This document shows positions 1 to 11,267 of a DNA stretch of 64,000 nucleotides, in pieces; the stretch's first letter is position 1, and the number at the start of each line of letters is the position of its first letter. Under the pieces are notes generated by a model that was not told where the DNA came from, did no database searches, and was given only the letters and a program-made list of their open reading frames with translations. The stretch is from Streblospio benedicti (Eukaryota > Annelida > Polychaeta > Spionida > Spionidae), in assembly GCA_019095985.1 (NCBI GenBank), contig JAGTTF010005952.1:1-64000 (forward strand), written 5' to 3'. A program made the position numbers and the translations under genes.

Positions 1-1550
1 ATACTCTCTCTCTTTATGAGTCTGCTCAGCAAGTTGGTCAATCAAATTAAGAGCAAAATAGAATGCCATTGTGACCAATTGTAATGACCAAATACTACTT
101 TAGTGACATAATTCAACTATAAAGGTACATCACGATTCAAAGGCAGGAAAAGTTATTTCTAAAAGGTAATTTTTCAGTTTCACTTGACATTTCAACATTT
201 TCTGGAAACAATCTACGATGACACATATCTTTGAAATCAGATGATTTTTCTCACTCATAAAATTCTGGGAGAACCGTAAACCAAGGACTGTAAGTATATG
301 AATTCAATGGGGAACGTGAATCTCGCCCTGTACTCACAGTGGGCACAAGGGCTGGTGAATCTCGCCCTGGGGAAATTCGCCCTTTTCACCTCCCGGACAG
401 TCAGCAATGACTGACTTTCGTTTTGTAGACTCGCCCTGCAATAACTATTTCACGTCTAATAACTGCTGATGAGATTTGTTTATCATACTAGTGTGATAGG
501 ATTTATTGGACCTGCTTGGATGTATGCCACATGTCAGCTACTTTTCACCTCGTTCACGCTGTGCTGGCCTGTCAATCTGCCTTGGGATTTGGCCCCGTAC
601 TATGTATAGTCTACAAAAATGCTAGCGTGTTTTTTTTTGTACGTCCTTCTGTTGTTGTTTACTTTTTAACAAACATTTTTTTTTTTTTAATCATGATTCT
701 AATGTAATATAATATTGTAAACAAACTTAACCCAGCATACCAAAGTGTCATTGTCTTGTGAAAACCTAGTAATTTATGTCTATACAAAAATGTATATGAT
801 CAACTGTTTATGATCAAAGCCTTGTATTTGTGTGAAAAATATTAATTCATAATAACCTTGCGTTTTTCTTTACATGTTTGCTCCACAGAAATTATCACAA
901 TTATGTTTTGTTTCGATCTTACAACCAAATACCAAAAATATTTTAGTGGGGTAAATGCTCTAATAAAAACTATTTCATTTGAAGACTATTTTTTTTTCAA
1001 TGATCCTTTGATTCAAAGGTAAATTTAATGTGGAGATATACATGTATTTCTCTAATAGTACTCGGCGGGTATACTTTACTCTCCCTCCTGGAATGACCTT
1101 GTCCTACTTTTCTCCAGCTAATGCAGCTGAGCTGTGGTCCCATTCTAGGGTCAAGGCCCCTGTCTCCTTGACAAATAGTACTATATTGATAGAAACTTAT
1201 TCCTGTTATAATTCTAAATGTCTTTAAAGTGTTCAATATTTAAAGAAGGGCTTTCATTCTAATTGCAAAAGAGAAACAAAAAAGTTAGTTTTTAATTTCA
1301 AAAGAGAACCACGTATAGTCAGTTTCAGAATATTTTATTTTTAAGCAATCATAATGTTATATATTTGATTGTTGTTGACACAATAGGAACCATGAGAAAT
1401 CATTTACATAATTCATATTTTATGTTATCAAGTCTATGTACATGACACATGTCCACAAAATCACTACTAATAACCAATCATGTAACATGCACATTTTCAT
1501 AGCAATAAATACAAATGCAACAAACATCATGGACATAGGTAAGAATATAT
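1..1550. other. AT-rich flank with no recognised gene
   Basis: No coding potential, RNA gene or element ends could be supported here. Three copies of a short motif close to GAATCTCGCCCTG lie between 310 and 435, too few and too short to call a repeat family. The stretch has no counterpart beyond the right arm end at 63870, so it lies outside the inverted repeat. Confidence 0.6.
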
Positions 1551-2198
1551 AATATATTTAAGAAGTAATATATTTATTCAGTATTTACCCATTTTTGCAC
1601 CTAAAATTGTGGTAGCCAAAATTGTGATTAAAAAAACTTCCACCATTAAAAAAACCTTACTGCTTTGATTTTAGGTAAAAAAATATGATGAAAGAAAAAA
1701 TCACAATTTTCAAATCACTATACTATGTACCAAATGTTACCTTAATAACACACAAAAATCACAATGACAAGTTATTATGAAATGCATCACGTCCAGTCCT
1801 GTGTCAATTAGAAAATTATTTGCCTGCCACCTGTCTGTCATTGGTCGTACAGCTTTGTCGTGTGAACCAGTCCTGTGGATGTACATCGGACGTTCACAAT
1901 GCACCTGTAAGTTCATACAAAATTAAGGTCTATGCAAAAATATTAAGTTATGAGCAGGTAAAATTTCTTTATTTTTGACAGGATTGCACAATAGCTTCGG
2001 TCAGTAAAATGTTACTTTTTTGTAAACTCATAAAATTTGACAGGATTGGGGCGATAATATAGGTTCGCTCGCTAACCAGAAACAAAAATATTATTTAAGA
2101 AGGCCTAAGCATGAACTGCTAAGGCAGTGGGCATATAATAGCCGTGTAACTGCTGATGATTATATGAGCATGGACTGTTAAGGCAGTGTGCATATGAT

Positions 2199-4992
2199 CA
2201 GGGTTGGTATATGTCATGACATTTATAATAAATATCAATAAATGTCGATATTTATGATATTTATCGATATTTATGATATTTATCGATATTTATGACATTT
2301 ATTCCACTTGCATTCTGTCAATTTCGACCTGTTTGAGTGTATGATTAAGTATTTGAAAAATATCTATTGTTAAACATACTTTTATCAGAAAACTCATTAT
2401 TTGAGATTAATAAAAATACATATACTATAGAAGAGGACTCACACTTTTTGTGTGCTCACACAGTCCGTGTTTTTATGCATGATGTAAACTCGCTGTTGAC
2501 TTGAAGAGGTCACTAGATTTCACTTCATATGTAAAAAGCACAGAATGTGTGAGCACACGAATAGTGTGAGCCCCCATCTAAATTGCAAAATAACACTTCA
2601 TATCAGAAAGATAAATGATAGTATTGATATTTATATCAAAATGATTCATGAAATCAGAAATATACTATGTAATCCTCAAAATCTTGGTAAGTTTACAATT
2701 CAGCAAAAAGTCTGCTGTCATTTCAAAGGAAACAATTTCATGAACAATACTGATATAGTAATTACCACCTCAACAAACAAACACTAGGGTCAATCATTCA
2801 ATAACCAGAGTTAACCTGACACTTTCCCATGTAAAAGTTACCCCCTGTCATTGCAACAAACAGCTTTAACAATAGGCATAATAACTTTCTCCTCTTGGCA
2901 TGTAAAACCCTTGTTATTAAATACCACCTCAACAAACAAAAAATCAGGTCAATCATTCAATAACTGGAGTTATAATTAACCTGACACTTTCCCATGTAAA
3001 AGTTAACCCTTGTCATTAAAACAAACAACTTTAACAATAGGGGCCACCCCAGTTCTGTGGCAATATACATATATATGCCACAGCCAAAATCCATAAAGTA
3101 ACTGGTTTCTGCAGCCAATCAGAGCAAAGCTCATTTGCATACATGCCTTGAAAAATCATTGCACACATTCATGACCAAAAGAGGGCACCACTAGCTGATG
3201 TAAGCTTGCCACCATTTCAACCAATCAGGCCTTTGGGATTCCTTTGTTTACAAGTAGCACATTGCTCAAAGATGACAGCTAGTTGTTGCGTCGCTTCAGC
3301 TCAGCTGCTGAAGCAAGCATTGTGTTTGGTTCGTTTGTAACTATGTAACTATGTAACAACTATGTATGTAACTATGTATGTCTCTGGACAAGCTAGCGGG
3401 CGTACCGATGAACCGATTTCGTTCAAACTTTACACAACTATGAGGTTTGAGCCGACACCGAAGTGATTCGATTTTGGGCAATCTGCCAATTAAACTGTGG
3501 TTTCTAGAAGCCCATTCATGATATTCTTACTGATATTCAATGCAATTTAGGCACCAAGAAAAATCCATATTCCAACCCAAGCAGCAAATATTGATTATTG
3601 GGTTTGAAACTGATATTGATTAGTATCTGTTATTCAAACAGTACTATTGTATTGCAACACAAATATCTTTTGCCTGGGTATATTGATTTTCATTCATTCT
3701 TATGTTTTCTCCTCAAATTATTCATTTCTTGATTATAAGTATACATCATTTCAGTATATATCTTAATTGCCCATAAGTCAACGTCATTCTAGCGACGCAG
3801 TGTTCTTTGAACACTTTTGATCTAGTTTGTATTTTCATCAATCAAGACACTTCATGGGTGTTAATATTAATGTGATCTATCCATGACAATAATAGTAGTA
3901 GTACTAGTACTAGGTCAGTTTGGTTTGAATAATTATGTGCCAGGTTATGAAACTAAGTAGATCAACTGTTTTCCATTTATAAATAGAACTGAGGTGTTGT
4001 TTTCATATCATTAAACAATAAAGTCTTGCAGTAATACTACAGCTATTATACCATGTATGATACTGAGGTATGCATAGATCAAAATTAACTTAAATATTTC
4101 TAGATGCACACATTATTTACTTTTGAAAATGAAAGTAGGTCACACAAAACTAGCCACAGATTCTATGACATCATCGGGTTTTCCCCATGTCATCTGGGAT
4201 CACTTCATTACATATATTATGTTAATGACGGCCTTTAGGGATATTGGGCTGGGGCTAAAGAACTAAGTGATGTGCCCCAGTTTTGCTGGGTGATAGGGGC
4301 AAACCTGGGAAAATTTCTCCTCATGCCAAAATGATTCACTAGTTTATGTACTCTGCAAACAAATACTGGCTGATTAATTGCCCTGCATTTACATATACTT
4401 GCCTCTACTTGACAATTCTTTATTGCATTAGAACTTAATTGGTGCTAGCAAGTGATTGGTTAATCATTAAGCAGTGCTTCTTCAGGTTGCCTATAAAGGA
4501 TAAACCCAACTTATGGTATATCATTGTTTGTGCTTGTTACTTTTTATGTTGAATAAATAAATATACATTAAAAAAACATCATGACTTTCATTCCTCTGAT
4601 TTCGTGCATCCTTGTGACATATTTGGCCTTGGCTTATTAAAAATGTCCTATATATTACCCCATGATATTTATTTTTCTTTCTTATTTCGTAAGCATTGAT
4701 ATATATGAATTATTTTTCTCACATTCTCTAAATATGTCACAACTCACAAATATGACAGCTTAACATTTATGTTCATGATTTCATTTTGACATTTAAAGCA
4801 ATTAAAAAATGTCTAAATGACTTAAAACATGAGAAAAAATACATGTAATTAATGTCAAAATGACTCGCGAATTTTGAGAAAAATAAATATCATAAATATC
4901 AAAATGTCCCGACATTTTCCTAAAATAAAAATCATAAATATCGATATATATCGCTCGATAAATATCAATGATATATATCGATGCCAACCCTG
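2199..4992. mobile_element. hAT-type DNA transposon, non-autonomous, clean 8-bp TSD
   Basis: The element begins CAGGGTTGGTAT and ends ATGCCAACCCTG, giving a short terminal inverted repeat. It is flanked by the direct repeat CATATGAT at 2191-2198 and 4993-5000; an 8-bp target duplication is the hAT hallmark. The right arm has the unfilled site, with a single CATATGAT in the matching position near 63205. Subterminal AT-rich repeats of the type ATATTTATCGATATTTATGA occur at both ends (about 2220-2300 and 4880-4980). No transposase is visible; the short reading frames inside have no recognisable domain. A Helitron-like repeat (about 3260-3825) lies within it. Confidence 0.85.
3260..3825 (+). repeat. 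Helitron-like non-autonomous repeat copy
   Basis: The copy starts near a GCTTCAG/CTGAAGC hairpin (about 3290-3315), runs through short GTATGTAACTATG repeats, and ends with a hairpin (GTGTTC/GAACAC) followed by TTTTGATCTAG and then T. A 3' hairpin just before CTAG with T after it is the usual Helitron 3' end. The same two hairpins recur in the inverted-repeat modules of both arms. The 5' boundary is approximate. Confidence 0.5.
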
Positions 4993-5172
4993 CATATGAT
5001 AGCCGTGTAACTGATGATGCTGACAAAATATTACTCGGAAGTACGTTAAAATATAAATATCTCCGAACTTAAATGATCAACATCTGATTATATCATACTT
5101 AAAATACCTTCTGTATTTTCTTTGAAAACCAAAGTCAAAATGGGCTCGTTACATTGTACCAAACATACTTAC

Positions 5173-5269
5173 CAGCTGGACAAGTCTCCAATTGCGTCTG
5201 CAAGCAGGACTGGTCTCCATTCCTTTTCGTAAACACACAGGTCTCATCTCTCACAGTGCCAAGCGAAAC
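5173..5269 (-). CDS. Exon-like segment in the left arm, unknown extracellular-like peptide
   Basis: On the minus strand a 97-nt segment is bounded by CTTACAG and GTAAGT, good acceptor and donor sites. One frame is open and encodes a cysteine-containing peptide with motifs ETCVF, DQSCLQTQ and LETCPAG; the other two frames have stops. The inverted copy at 62934-63030 keeps both splice sites and the frame, with a single visible amino-acid difference in the region before ETC. The family is not recognised. It may be a host exon caught inside the duplicated arm, or a chance open segment preserved because the arms are young. Confidence 0.35.
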
Positions 5270-5605
5270 CTGTAAGCAGTTGAACACGGCGGCAGCAAAA
5301 GAATCTCTCACATTTATTGCGTTGCTTCAGTACCTGAAGCAAGGTTTGTGATCACTTTGTACGTACGTACGTATGTATGTATGTCTATGGACAAGCTACA
5401 AGGATTGCGTTCAAACTTTATACACCTACAATGTATGAGGTATGAGGCGACACAGAGATTCGATTTGGGGCACTTTGCCAATTAAAGTATGCTTTCAACT
5501 GGGACATTTTGGTCCATTTTAACATTCTCTGCAATAACTTTTATACTGTTTGAAGTAAAACATTCAAACTTGGTACCATAGTCACGCCCCAGCTATTTTC
5601 ATAAC

Positions 5606-5975
5606 AAATGTAAATGTAAATGTAAATGTCTGGTTTATAGTCTTGATCCAGGTTTTGATCTCACGACTTTACAATTTACACCAGGTCATCGGCGCATTCT
5701 CATATATATCTTTCTCAACTCCCCGGGAGCATACCATACTGGCTGCATACGGCATTGCTGGTGTTTGCGCACGGCATTGCTGGTGTTTGCGCACGGTGAT
5801 CCGCTTATCACCGACCTGTACCTACTTAACGTGTGTAGGTACCACGGAGCAGTGTGCAACCTGTTAGAGGTAAGTTTGCTCAACACTCACCATCAGACCC
5901 GACCGGGAATCGAACCCACGACCTTCTGGTCACAAGGCCAACTCCCTATCCATTCGGCCACAGAAGCACACAACA
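5606..5975 (-). mobile_element. tRNA-derived SINE (family A), left arm copy
   Basis: On the minus strand the head reads like a tRNA half: a box A-like TGGCCGAATGG and a box B GGTTCGATTCC, followed by a family body with GGTACC and CTCCCGGGGAG-like stretches. The tail is a repeat of ATTTAC units at 5606-5630. Related copies lie at 17340-17690, 33338-33640, 34078-34402 and 62266-62602, with a partial one at 31985-32095. It is not a functional tRNA gene, because the body and tail are those of a SINE. Confidence 0.8.
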
Positions 5976-6189
5976 AGATTCACATACACTACCTTATATT
6001 TATTTGGTAAAGAAAAATGCCATTAAATTAAAAGACATATAAGGAGAAGGGACCAGTCACTCATGTATGCAAAAATACTGCAATTATGCAGTACCAACTG
6101 CAATCATGCAGTACAAAGCTTTAATGCTGCTACGGTTGAGTGATTCTGCAGAGTTCACCTATTTGTGATTAAAACAGCAATGTTCCCAA

Positions 6190-6224
6190 CTAGATCAAAA
6201 GTGCTCAGAGAGCACTGCATCACT
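6190..6224 (-). repeat. Helitron-like 3' terminal hairpin
   Basis: CTAG followed by ATCAAAAGTGCTCAGAGAGCACT. On the minus strand the hairpin AGTGCTC-TCT-GAGCACT is followed by TTTGATCTAG and then T, as expected for a Helitron 3' end. Confidence 0.5.
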
Positions 6225-6701
6225 AGCACAATGATGACTCAATAGCTTTAATACTTGCTGAGAAAACATCCAAACTTAGCACAATTCTTATTTAGGTACA
6301 GACCATAAATAGTGCCAATCGTTAGCACATTGCCAATTTAATGGTGATTTCAACAGGGCAAGGTGATGACAGGTATGATGCCAAATTTACTTGACAAATT
6401 GAAAAGAGATTGAGCAATACAAGAAAGATGCATCCCCATTCAAAACTATCAAATCTTGTTTGTTATACCCAGTAAACAAAACGGGTTTCTCTTCTGGGCT
6501 TGATTCTGCAGCTTGGATATTTAAACCTTTCGCCATATTTTCATAACCACCTACCTAGTTTGGGGGCAAAACCTGACGTTTTTACCAATACTTTGGAAAA
6601 ACCTGTAATTCCTTCTATATTTTGATTAAAAATAAAGCAACTTTTTGAAGATCATACAGTTTATTTATAAAACATACATTTTTTGACAATTTTCACTTTC
6701 A

Positions 6702-9700
6702 TTTGAACTCTCTTCTGATACATCTTCAGAAACGAACCCGCTGTCGGAGTCGGACTGGAGAATAGCAGAAACCACTTCCTTGCATGTAAATTCCTTGCGC
6801 TTTACACAGGGAACAACTTTCTTCCGCTTAACAGAGGAATCGGCAACACCAACAGCTGTAAATAAAAAAAAAATACATTTGTTTTTGTATGGTCACCATT
6901 TACAACCGACATGCCAAATTTGAGCACCCTAGCTCAGACGATGCACTACCTTGAATAGCCAATAGCAGTACCGGTACTAACCCGGGGTACTAACTTAGGA
7001 AGATATGGAAAAAGATATTTACCGATATATGAGTCTATCCAGTCTACATCAAACGTTATCCATGGGACACAAGTAAACAATAATTCGTGTGAGTCCAGTT
7101 GCAAATCAAAATCAGATGTGGCATTTTATTTAAAATAAAACAATTGCATGGTTTGATCACATTGTGATCTAGATAGAACTTCCCTAAGACCACCTTGATC
7201 CCTATACGATGTCTATGAAGAAATTGATAGGCAATAAATTGTTATAATCGTGGCTAATGATTATATATATAATCAGCAAGGTTAATTAATAGAATACAAT
7301 GGTTTTTGCCATATGCAGATTTAATCTTCAATAGCGCAATTGAAATTACTATTTGGCCAGAAACACACATCGCGGATTAGCGTTTGGAAATTATAATCAA
7401 AATATAGTTAAACACAATGCAAACTTACGTTTGGTGTGAGATATTCGCTTAATCTGCTTGTGCAAGGAGTCAGGCTTCAGGGACGGCTTCTCAGGATGTG
7501 GGTGACGATGGGGCGCTTGTGAGACTTTGCGTTGAGCAAAAAGCGAGTCGAAGAAACTGGGACAGATACCACGGAGAACCCGGGAACGCTCAGCTGAAGA
7601 AAGCAATCAAAGAGCATTAATAAGCTTGGTAAAGCTCTTTGAAGTACTAACATGCGCATGTCAATTCAATTCACTTTTTCACCAAAATACATAGCACATC
7701 AAACAAAAACAAGAGGTTACAGAGAAAATAAAATAAAAATCCCATTAAAAATAATTATCATATTTATGCATGAAACCAGCTATACTTCAAACCATGTGAA
7801 AACGAAAGTGAACATCGTTATGAGATTACATAGGCAACACAAACGTTTGACGCAAAACCGAGACGTCAAACTGTAATAAAGTGGTAGGTCAAGTGCTAAT
7901 AATTTGAGAGATGTAGAGTCTAGATCTAGATGATGTGTTCAAGTTATAGGCAGTTTTTGACATTCCCACAATATTTACGTCATTGTATTCATTTTACAAT
8001 AACAATATATGTAAACTTTTGCCAGATTATTAAACGAGAAGCAATCATGTATTATTCAACAATATTTGAGTTCTGATTTCGTTGTGTAAGTGTACTAATT
8101 TTTAACAAATGTTTTGGTGTTAATTTCTGCTTGATCACGTTGAACGTGTCAAATATTGCTCGCGTTATGGGCAGTACAGTGCAAACACCACAGAATGCTG
8201 GGAACATTTGTCCCTGATTGGTTTCACAGCTGAACGTTTCATGGTTTAAACTAATTCATAGTAGCCTCTATTCTAGCATAAATATATTAATTCAACTTTA
8301 TCTTACATGCACTAAACTAATGGTTAATTGTTCTATCGTTTGTTATTGCCGCATACGTTCTGTTTTTACGTCAAAAGTGAGCGTGCCCATGGAGATAGAC
8401 GTAATCAACCCTACGTCCAAACGGCTCCGGGCTTCCTCGGTCCACGGGCTTCGTCGGTCCATGTAATTTTGAGCTCCCTCGGTCCATTAAGGCAAGCTCC
8501 CTCGGTCCATTAAGGCAAGCTTCCTCGGTCCATTAAGGCAAGCTTCCTCGGTCCACCAAGTGAGCTTCCTCGGTCCACCATATACGCGCTATTACGTGTA
8601 ACGTACAACGTTTTTATAGCTGCAAGAACGGCAAATCCCATATGGGTTAGTGATTATATCTCATATATGGCTCAAGTGAATGCCTTACATAATCATGATA
8701 GTTTTGAAAATGGTTACATCATTATGTATTAATGTCTACATCTTCATTCATTGCAGCCTATCACTTTAAGCTTGTCAAGCTCATTATATACTAGCCAAAA
8801 GATCCCATTTAAAAGTTACAGTTTGCAATTAGAAAGCATAACCCACTTTTTAGATTATCTATTTTGTAATAGAAGCAATCATCATTGCTGTTGTTTAAGA
8901 AAGAAATGGTATTGTGAATATCTACCATACACAATTAGAGACAAACATAAACAATTTTTAAAATTTTATCAAATCTTAACACAATGACCCACACCTTTTC
9001 AGATTACATTGTGATTCTGCAAAACGAAAAAATATCTTTTTGACGTCTTTTCGTTTTGGAGAATCAGACATAATGTCACACATGATAATGCTACAGCAGG
9101 GCCATAGCTAGTAGCTACATATGAGCCATAGGAGGCAACTGCCTCCAATGTTTTCAATGGGGTTGTTCCTCGGTCAAATCCCGAATGAAAGTGAGCATTA
9201 ATAGATGAGTTTTAAGGTTATTTTTTTGTTCAAAATAGCCTCAGATGCAAAAAGGAAAATGGTCAAAATTCAAAAATGTGCTTGCCCCAAACGTCTTGCA
9301 AAGGTTTTCCCACAACCACTACATCTTTCAACCGCCTTCAAAAAGTGTTCTTAACATGTTATCTATAGTAAGCACAAACCATCCCACAATGTCCATTCTA
9401 ACATTCTAACCAGTGGGTAGGGTGAGGCGCTGTTTCAATTGCCTTTTGTTCTATGTCCTCCATCATCGCATCACACACTATCATAGTAGTACATCTTAAG
9501 CTGTTGACGGAATTTTCTTTAGGTGCAACTAAAGCTACACACCCAAGATAGATGGAGAATTCTAGACTAGGCTAGCATACTGGCATATCAACTTTAATTG
9601 AGTCCCTCTTTTGTATTAATATTCTATGCATTATAATTATCTATAATTATCCTTTAATCAAATAATCAAACTTGCAAGTGCTCCAGTCATGTATAAAGAC

Positions 9701-10258
9701 ACAGATAAAAGCCGACAGAGTATACCGAAATATTTCATGATTATTCATTAATCTATCAATCAAACATTGGCAGTGCTCCATTCATGTATGACACAAATAT
9801 ATAGACCTGAGCTAAGTTCAAAGAAATCCATACAGAACGTTACACGTAATAGCGCGTATATGATGGACCGAGGAAGCTTGCCTTAATGGACCGAGGAAGC
9901 TTGCCTTAATGGACCGAGGAAGCTTGTCTTAATGGACCGAGGGAGCTCACAATTAAAATGGACCGACGAAGCTCGTGGACCGAGGAAGCCTGCACCCCGT
10001 CCAAACTGCCCATAACGTGAGCACTGCCACATCTTGCGCAGAATTGCAACTGAATCCGATTACGGCAATCCACTGAGCGATACACTCGGCCACATTTTGA
10101 ACTGCTGCAAAAATCCCAATGCGCAATTAGTACATTCGGTGAATTTTCTTGGAATTTTGTCGGTTTGTATCCGACAAACTCCACACATGATGTTTGAGAA
10201 ATCCATGTTTAAATGTTTTAAATGCAAACAAAATACATTAGAAACGCGTCCTTGTGCG
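6702..10258 (-). pseudogene. MULE transposase gene, internally deleted left-arm copy
   Basis: This minus-strand copy carries the first three exons of the gene seen intact in order at 50457-60728. Exon 1 (about 10258-10030) encodes a cysteine-rich zinc-binding region (CGVCRIQTD, FTECTNCA, then SSSKCG, CARC) that needs a frame change here. Exon 2 is 7593-7429, with CAG and GTAAGT borders, and its reading continues ERSRVLRGICPSFFDS. Exon 3 (6855 to about 6702) encodes SVKRKKVVPCVKRKEFTC and an acidic tail. At about 6702 it jumps directly to sequence that in the right arm lies at 61532, so the FLYWCH and catalytic exons are missing. The element at 8157-10023 interrupts exon 1. It resembles a non-autonomous deletion derivative. 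Confidence 0.7.
8157..10023. mobile_element. Unclassified DNA element with tandem-repeat inverted arms
   Basis: Short outer inverted repeats TGCTCRCGTTATGGGCAGT lie at 8157-8175 and 10005-10023. Inside are longer inverted arms (about 8420-8612 and 9836-9998) built from a roughly 21-23 bp unit, CTCGGTCCATTAAGGCAAGC, repeated several times on each side, plus the inner match TATACGCGCTATTACGTGTA. The centre (8613-9835) has no recognisable coding domain. The element interrupts exon 1 of the left MULE gene copy and is absent from the right arm. No target duplication could be found, so superfamily is left open. Confidence 0.65.
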
Positions 10259-10737
10259 TGACCACGTAACGTGTGTTCTGTGGACTGGGTGCATTTATAA
10301 TGGAGCAAAATAGCCTATATTGTGAATGCTCTTTAACCATAGGATTGACTAATCCGATTTTAGACTGAGGCTACAATGTTCACCATCGGTCACCTTTAAT
10401 CAGTAGGGGTGTCCATGGGGAGGACTTTTATCATATAGGGTGGTCATTAGTACCCATGCTGACAATAATGAGAAGAAAACAGAAATTTTGGGCTATGCAG
10501 GGAAGGGCAAGATGTTACCCCCAACTGGAATGTAATATGTATAAATGTATATATGATGGGAGGAAATAAAAGTACAAAATGTATAAATGTTAATAGAATG
10601 CCATAATCAATTTTCTTTGTGTGTGTGTGGGGGGGGAGGATTGCCATTTATTAACCATGGGGGGCGGGGTGTCCGAAGTTTGAAGGGCAGATGTAAAAAT
10701 TATGTCATTCCCACTGCAAGAAGAATAACAAATTTAA

Positions 10738-11112
10738 CTAGAGCAAAAGTGCTCAGAGAGCACTGTACTGCGTCGCTAGCACAACGCAGGCTCTTCTACT
10801 GTGTTTTTCCCAACTTTGCTTGTGGATACAATTCTCCAGTTCTATGACAAGCAAGCTCCTACCACTGTAATGACATAGCTGAAAACATAGGTTCCATTTG
10901 ACTTTATCAAGTGGCCCTGACGGGACTCGAACTCGCGACCCCAAGGTTGTGAGACCAGAATGATACCATTATTCCAAGCAGATGGTATCATTCTGGTCTC
11001 ACAGCCTTGGGGTCGTGAGTTCGAGTCTCGTCAGAGCCACTTGATATAGTCAAATGTCAGTTATGTCTTCAGCTATGTCTTCAGCTATGTCATTGCAGTG
11101 ATAGGAGCTTGC
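10738..11112. repeat. Palindromic pair of family-B SINE heads
   Basis: Two tRNA-like heads face each other around about 10975. The right half has a box B-like GTTCGAGTC at about 11020 preceded by CAGCCTTGGGGTCG, and the left half is its reverse complement. Each half continues with GGAGCTTGCTTG sequence. The block starts at CTAG (10738-10741) followed by the Helitron-like hairpin. The right arm carries the mirrored block at 49560-49941, and a partial copy lies at 37198-37325. Confidence 0.6.
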
Positions 11113-11267
11113 TTGCCATAGAACTGAGAGAGAGAGGAGTATAGAAACGTAGACTCTATATTGCTACATATCAAATTGATAAAAAAAAATAGCCCTATAG
11201 AAATCACCATTAAATTGGCAATATGCTAACAGCTGGGCACTATTAATGGTCACTAAGTACGTATTAA

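Larger units (their letters stand above)
5310..6450 (-). repeat. Outer inverted-repeat module of the left MULE-like unit
   Basis: This block is the mirror of 61880-62890. It is also related, more distantly and in opposite orientation, to 11180-12532 in the same arm. Shared landmarks are the GCTTCAG hairpin, a short GTAC/GTATG microsatellite, a segment reading TCTATGGACAAGCTAC, an AT-rich block, and the AGTGCTC/GAGCACT hairpin at 6199-6215. Long inverted repeats flanking a MULE gene fit Mutator-like elements. A SINE (5606-5975) interrupts it. Confidence 0.5.

Noticed and set aside
300-435. Repeat family of GAATCTCGCCCTG motifs
   Set aside because: Only three short copies; resemblance to the complement of the 24-base motif at 19541 is too short to support a link.
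997-1236. Overlapping frames on both strands of similar length
   Set aside because: No domain or codon signal; mutual shadows.
8420-8612. CRISPR-like array of CTCGGTCCATTAAGGC repeats
   Set aside because: Units are contiguous with no unique spacers, mirrored at 9836-9998, and the genome is eukaryotic.
10900-11045. tRNA genes around GGTTCGAGTC boxes (also 5900-5970, 62270-62345, 49640-49770)
   Set aside because: Only part of a cloverleaf is present and each is followed by SINE body sequence shared by several copies.
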